A stretch of DNA of 64,000 nucleotides, from assembly GCA_019828545.1 (NCBI GenBank), contig JACVRA010000086.1, forward strand, positions 278,503-342,502, written 5' to 3'. This document shows, piece after piece, positions 58,537-64,000 of the stretch (its first letter is position 1; each line of letters begins with the position of its first letter). This DNA comes from Paracamarosporium sp. OC-R06-R3 (lineage: Eukaryota > Ascomycota > Dothideomycetes > Pleosporales > Didymosphaeriaceae). Position numbers and translations under genes: made by a program. The notes beneath the pieces are model-generated. The model made no database searches. It saw nothing but the letters and a program-made list of their open reading frames with translations, and was not told the origin of the DNA.

Positions 58537-59532
58537 CGCCAATTGATGACCTCGCCGTCCGCTTATATAGAAATCGTCCGTCTCTACCTCCATTCCTGCG
58601 ACTCATCTACATGGAACGATTTTCAACACCCACAAGAAGTAAGACCAATTCAAGGCCATTTGTGGTGCTCTATTCTAGCCGCTTATATACTCAAACTGGT
58701 TGGTGGGAGCACGTGGATGACACAAAAGTCAACACGTTAATGGTTTGGTCGTCATTTATATTGGAAAGACCAGAGACCGTACCAAGTGAGTGCAGTCGTT
58801 GGACCTAACAATCGCATTAGTATGGTCAATCGCCAATGGCGCATGTAGAAAGTCTCTATAGAGAACGGCCAGTCCATGAGGCCAGCGACCGCCACGGTCC
58901 TAATACCCATTAGCTATGGCCTGTTGGCACTCGGTCAATGCAGATCATGAAGCCAGCAAAAGCTCTATATATGTACAAGATAAAACATCGATTTCTATCA
59001 TCGCGTTTGCTTAAAGTCTTGAGCTGCTCCTGGCATTGGTTCATGCATCTTGATGTGGTCATGTGCGTCCTAGCCCGTTTGAATCGACTAGTCAAATGCT
59101 CAGCGATTTGTCACATATTGTCGTACCACTGCATATGGAAACAAACAATATCTACGATACGCAATAATATAGCCCCGCTTAGATACCATATAAATGATGT
59201 ACAAGATAGTTTGATCACACAGCAAAAAGGCTTGCATGTGATCACGTCTCCCAAAGAGGCAAGGATAGGAAAGTTTTGGCGGCGCGGTATCGGCCAAGCA
59301 TCTCTAGCCGATCTGAATCTGACTCCAACAGCGCCTGCACTATCCGTGGAAGGTCCATCGAAAAAGAAAGTATTGCGACGAAAGGTCTCCTCAGGTTGGA
59401 TAAACCACTTTCGGGAGGATCGACGTGCTACCCGTGTTAACCCCCGCGCCCATCCGTCACCCGTCGGACAAGCACACCAGATTGCCGCATTCATTGGATC
59501 ATTTCTATAAATCACCCACTCCGCGGGATTGA
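58537..59532. other. 1 kb spacer between MED4 and the Zn2Cys6 gene
   Basis: No gene is supported. The right end is the promoter of the transcription factor. The 59140-59240 part is AT-rich. Confidence 0.4.
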
Positions 59533-61562
59533 ATGGCCAGCGCCGCTGGAGCGCCCATCCAAAGCCGGCCTTACCGTTCACACAGAGTCCCAGCATGCAT
59601 CCGCTGCCGGTCGCGCAAGATCAGGTGTCACATCGATATCCCCGGTGAACCGTGCTTATCATGTCGTGAACGGCGCCTGAAATGCCAGTATGCGGATCGG
59701 TCCAATGGCGGGTCACCAGAGGAGACGAACGGCGGGACGCGCACGCCTAAACGACAGCGTTTGAATAAGGATGGTAACGACGAGGATGAGGAGGATAGGC
59801 CTAGGAGTGTGCCTGTCCTGCATCGTCCGAGCAACCATCCCTCTGCGAGTATCATCCTCGCACCGCATATGGCAGAAGATGTGGACATTCTCCAGAGACA
59901 TATGTCTCAGCACCGACCACCTGAGGCTCAGGGAACAGATCCAGGACAATATCGCACGCTCAATCAGGACACAGCCGATCCCATCGTCTATTTAACTGTG
60001 CCTCGCTTTCGGACCGGTCTGGCTCCGGAGCTGGGTGCAGGGAAAGGGCAGCTAGAGATCATTCAACAGCTTATGGGTCCGTTCAAGAGGGAGGTTGTGG
60101 ATCTATTCTTCTCCTGTGTGCACTATGCGTTTCCTGTGCTGGACGAGGAGACGTGCTTCTTGTTAAAGAGGGGGCAACTTGAGAAAGTGGTCAACAACCT
60201 AGTTTGCGTTGTGTTAGCGATAGGGACGCCAAACTGGTTCTTGAGTGATACGTTGAAAATGCACCCGAAGCCGGACCTGCACTACATCTGGAATAAGGTG
60301 AGCACACTCTGAGGCTATGAATGTGTAGAGCACTGACATTTCTAGGCAATTAGTGCGCTTATGGAGGATTTTCTAAGTCCGAGTATGTCGACTGTGAACG
60401 CTGCTGTGCTGGACCAGATAGGTCGCCCCTCGGTCTCGATCATGGGGAATGTTACGCTGTGTGGGCGGACCATCTCGCTGGCCCAGACGTTTGGATTGCA
60501 TCGCGATCCTACGAAATGGAACATCACTGAGACCGAGAAATCGAACCGTGTGAAGTCCTGGTGGGGCGTCCTCATCACCGACTACTGGAGCAGCATAGCT
60601 TATGGTGTTCTTCCCCATATCGGAAGGCGCTTTTACGATGTTCCTCTCCCGACCATCGAAGGCCTGATGCCCGTCCGAGCAACACCCGCTCAGCGCTGCG
60701 CAACCATCTCCTTCGTCCATCTGTGCAGCCTTACTGAGCTGTTAGGTGATATTCTCCCACTCGTCTACGAGATAAACCCCGATCGCACAACCTTGGGCGG
60801 CACAGTCGAGCAGCTCAAGGCCAAGCTCAAAAAGCTTGAAGACCAGCTTCCAGAATGGCTACCCCTTCCGAATAAACCTGGCACTAGCAACTTGTGGTTC
60901 TGCTTCCTCTCTGTACGGTTGTTGCTTAGTCGGGTGCACTTAAGAGCAGCGATTCTAGTTGATGACACGACGCTCGAGAAGACCAGGCTAGATGAACTGA
61001 GGCAGGCGAGCACAGCGATATTGGATTACATCTGCTTCCTTGGACAGAGCCAGTTCCAGGACTTCTGGTTGCCGTACGCGACACACTTGCTAGTTCACGC
61101 CGTCACGGTGTCGCTTCGATGTGCCGTAGAAACGCCGAATGTAGAGCAGCGTATGGCATCCGTGTCCACACTTGAACGCTTCATCGCGCACATCCAGCAC
61201 GCGCGTGACAACTACGACTGGGATGTAAGTCTACCCTCTCCTCTCTACATCTCTACTTCCCATTGCATCTTTCAGCGATGCCCTAAGACCCCAATTGACC
61301 ACTATGATCACAGATTGCGAACTACACCCTTGAACGCTGCTCCGAGTCTGTCGCCAAGATCGCCTCCCTCACTACGCGTGGCTCAGCGCCACCTCCCGAG
61401 GCCGTCCTCGTCATGCCTGAGCGCCCGAACGAGGCTCATACAGGGCCAGTCATGGATGATGCGAGCTTGCTGCTGAGCGATTTGCTGGATCCGAATGCGT
61501 TTGATTTTTCGTGGGAAGCGTTGTGGGATACACCAAGCGGTATGACGAATTTTGCGCTTTGA
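59533..61562 (+). CDS. Zn2Cys6 fungal transcription factor
   Basis: Three exons (59533-60297, 60346-61224, 61314-61562) give 630 residues. The DNA-binding domain is C-x2-C-x6-C-x8-C-x2-C-x6-C with cysteines 22, 25, 32, 41, 44 and 51 (ACIRCRSRKIRC, then CLSCRERRLKC). A basic linker (KRQRLNKDG) and acidic stretch follow. The middle holds the fungal-specific transcription factor domain, with VVDLFFSCVHYAFPVLDEETC, GRTISLAQTFGLHRDPTKW and RRFYDVPLP. The C-terminus is acidic and hydrophobic (LLLSDLLDPNAFDFSWEALW), resembling an activation domain. The next gene on the same strand, 630 bp away, encodes an ACC-synthase-like enzyme, which could be a target. This is inference from position only. Confidence 0.9.
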
Positions 61563-62191
61563 GGGTAGAGAGGAAAGACCAGTGTGACTTTTCGAGGGCT
61601 GGGGTGAGGAAAGATGAAGAGGGTGGTTTTGTAAGAACTGGACGTGTGTAAATTTCTGATTACTGTCCTATGATCGCTCGCTGCGCAAGCGAGCTGTGGT
61701 CGGTTGTGCGTTGTTGATCGACGGCAACTTAACGTTCGACGATGAGGACGAACTACTCTTTCTGTACTTACATTTGATACTTGTTTCTCCTTTGTTTTTC
61801 CCAAGGAGGAGAGGAAGGGAAGAAGATTACCAGTGTATGTTCTATGATTTCTCATCAGCCTACCAATAACGAACAATGCCCAGAAAGTCTACCAATCTAC
61901 TCAAGTCTACCCTCGACAAGTTCAAGAACGATTAGTTATTGCATAATCATTCCTGATATGAAAGCTGCTAAAAGCATCAACACCATGCACAGTATCACAA
62001 CTCTCGGACTAAAGTTGCAAATCCGAGCACTCCGGCTCGGACAGCCACACCACCATTCTTATAGCCGCAGGTCGGTGGACAAAAGAGCTCAAATCGACTC
62101 AACTCAAATCCAACTTCCAACAAGTAGTGCAATAAATACTTCATTGCTATCTTAGCATACTTTTTTAGACCCTTTGTTATTTATGAGGACA
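61563..62191. other. Spacer between the regulator and the PLP enzyme
   Basis: These 629 bp are non-coding as far as I can see and include the promoter of the PLP enzyme. Confidence 0.4.
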
Positions 62192-63617
62192 ATGATCTCC
62201 AAACGCGGCACCCTCAGCGCATCCGACCTCGACGTACCCTGGCGCTACGTCGACCCAGGTCCAAGAGGACGCTACGACCCTGATACAAATCCTACTGGCG
62301 TGATAACACAATTGACGAGTGCAGAAAACTACTTGGTTCAGAAGGAGCTCGCTGAGTATATCAAGGCAAATGTTGAGATATCTGAGCAGGCGCTTGGCTA
62401 TAGCTTTAGTACTGCGGGCGGGCAACGGCTCCCCTCCGCGATAGCAGCGCATTTGAATGAGCACTGGAAGCCGTGGAAGCCGTTGAGTGGGGAGGACATC
62501 AGGGTTACCGGGGCGGCAACGGCGCTGCATGAGATATTGGGGTTCAGCCTTGCGGATGAGGGACAAGGTGCGTTAGCTTTCTATTGAAGCAAGCACGTAA
62601 GTTTTCAACTACTTATAGTTTTAAAGGCATCATGACGAGTAAGCCTTACTACGGCCGCTTTGAACTCGACTTTGGGCTCAAGGCTGGGTTGAAAATAGTC
62701 GCTGCAGACACACCACTAGAGACGTGCTTGCAGCCCGACGTCGTCGATGTCTTTGAACAGACGTTGCAAAAAGCAGATGCCGATGGTGTAGAAATCAGAG
62801 CCTTGCTCATCATCAATCCGCATAATCCCCTGGGTACGTACTCTCACTGTCGATCCAGCGAATGTACCGTAGACTCACAACGCCTAGGCCGATGTTATCC
62901 CAAAGAGACCCTCATCGCGCTCATGAAGTTCTGCCAAAAGCACCGCATCCACCTGATTAGCGATGAAATCTATGCCTTGTCAGGCTTCGACTCTACCGAG
63001 CCTGGTGCTCACCCTTTTACGTCCGTCCTCTCACTGGAGCCTCATATAGACGAGAGCCTCTTGCACGTCATCTACGGCATGGCCAAAGACTACGCTGTCC
63101 CTGGTTTGAGACTCGGCGTGCTGATCACACGTAGTAAACCTCTACTCAAGACATTCAGATCTGTAGTTCGATTTCATAATCCCTCAGGACCTTCGGTCGC
63201 CATCGCGACTGCCATGTTTGAGGACCGTGTATGGATGCGGTCGTTTATAAAGCTAAGTCGGGATCGTCTAGGTGAAGCGTACGCGTACTTCACCGAGAGG
63301 CTTTCACAGATGGGTGTGAAGTATCTGTCTAGGGTGAATGCGGGTCTTTTCGTGTTTGTTGATCTTTCGCCGTGGTTGAGTGAGGACGTGGGGCAGGGGA
63401 ATGCGGCGAGGGAGCAGGAGTTGGCGCAGCGAGCGCTGGGAAAGGGGTTGTTCCTGCAACCTGGTGAAGAGCATGCGTTGGAGCCGGGGTGGTATAGGTT
63501 GGTTTATACGTTAGAGAGGGGCGTGTTGGATGAAGGCCTGAGGAGGTGAGTGTGTTCACTGTTGTACAAGCATACATGCTGATCATGAATAGGCTCGAAG
63601 AGGTCCTCAAAAGTTGA
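62192..63617 (+). CDS. ACC-synthase-like aminotransferase (PLP fold type I)
   Basis: This class I/II aminotransferase resembles fungal 1-aminocyclopropane-1-carboxylate synthase-like proteins. Many of these act as general aminotransferases or in secondary metabolism, so ACC production is not assured. Exons 62192-62567, 62627-62833, 62888-63545 and 63593-63617 give 421 residues. Landmarks are NPTGVITQLTSAENYL, the IINPHNPLG motif (split by intron 2), ISDEIYALSGF with the PLP-binding Asp and Tyr, the Schiff-base lysine K261 in IYGMAKDYAVPGLRLGVL, and VNAGLFVFVDLSPWL. The last exon is only 25 nt (LEEVLKS). An ATG 9 bp earlier (62183) is in frame, but MISKRG matches the family start better. Intron 1 uses a GTGCGT donor and AAG acceptor, both slightly weak. 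Confidence 0.88.
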
Positions 63618-64000
63618 AGTTCCTCACAGGCATTAAAGGGTATTGTTTCAAGGTGTGGCGAACATCGGTCAATGTAATCACTTGGAAGAACTCCATGCTG
63701 CGTTGAAAGATCGTGTGAATACTCTCCTGTGCTGCACTTTGCTTGATGCTAGCATAGCTCGTTTGACAATTGCCATGTTTTCCCTTAGCCATCGGAAGCC
63801 AGCGTGCCGCTCATTCACAGTTTTTGGTCGCCGTCGTCAGCTCGACCGTTCAACTAAGCCTCTTGTTTCGAAACGCTATGTTTGGGTTGAGGGCAGCTTC
63901 TGGCATTACTTCGGGTCTTGTCTAATGCATTCTCCACTATTGGCCAGCACAGCACAAGTTGCAGGGCGAAAGACGTAGACCGCGTAATCACCGCTTGGCT
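63618..64000. other. Right-edge region with no gene recognised
   Basis: One + frame stays open from 63643 to 63978 (111 codons, no recognisable domain, no good start context). I treat it as non-coding or part of something outside the window. Confidence 0.35.

Overview
This window looks like nuclear DNA of a filamentous ascomycete (Pezizomycotina). Genes have short GT-AG introns of about 45-110 bp with CTAAC/CTGAC-like branch points. The genes include a Zn2Cys6 regulator, a GH131 glycoside hydrolase, an F-box protein, a Frq1/NCS-1 calcium sensor with fungal exon structure and a fungal-type bifunctional HIS7. Dothideomycetes is my best guess, but that is inference. Most genes are split, so the coordinates given span all exons and the exon limits are listed in the evidence.

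Left block (1-16.7 kb) is dense and housekeeping. It holds REV1 (minus, C-terminus off the left edge), a nucleolar FKBP prolyl isomerase of the Fpr3/Fpr4 type, ornithine decarboxylase antizyme with a UCC-UGA +1 frameshift site, the ribosome quality-control E3 ligase LTN1, the TFIIH helicase RAD3/XPD and a Yippee zinc protein. REV1/FPR4 and LTN1/RAD3 are divergent pairs with 290-370 bp between start codons.

Middle block (16.7-50.2 kb) is gene-poor and accessory. Spacers of 1-4 kb separate a Ser/Pro-rich protein of unknown function, an F-box protein, a bacterial-luciferase-like monooxygenase, an MFS vitamin/allantoate-type permease, a molybdenum-cofactor-sulfurase-like aminotransferase without a MOSC domain, a secreted GH131 enzyme, a LELPGELRN-type protein, a C2H2-like zinc-finger protein, a small membrane protein, a Dabb protein, a 68-residue six-cysteine secreted protein and a putative metal-dependent cyclase. 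This block also carries the likely gene remnant, a short terminal-inverted-repeat element and several tandem repeats.

Right block (51.2-64 kb) is dense again. IMP3 and DIM1 (both small-subunit rRNA biogenesis) diverge from a 282 bp promoter. HIS7 follows, with a perfect Gcn4/CpcA-type TGACTCA site upstream. NCS-1/Frq1 and MED4 diverge, and then come a Zn2Cys6 transcription factor and an ACC-synthase-like PLP enzyme.

No tRNA, rRNA, CRISPR array or complete transposon was recognised. Points that most deserve attention are the antizyme frameshift, a 254-nt fully open, coding-like stretch inside NCS-1 intron 1 that reads in frame into exon 2, the six-cysteine secreted protein, and the sharp contrast between the housekeeping flanks and the sparse middle.
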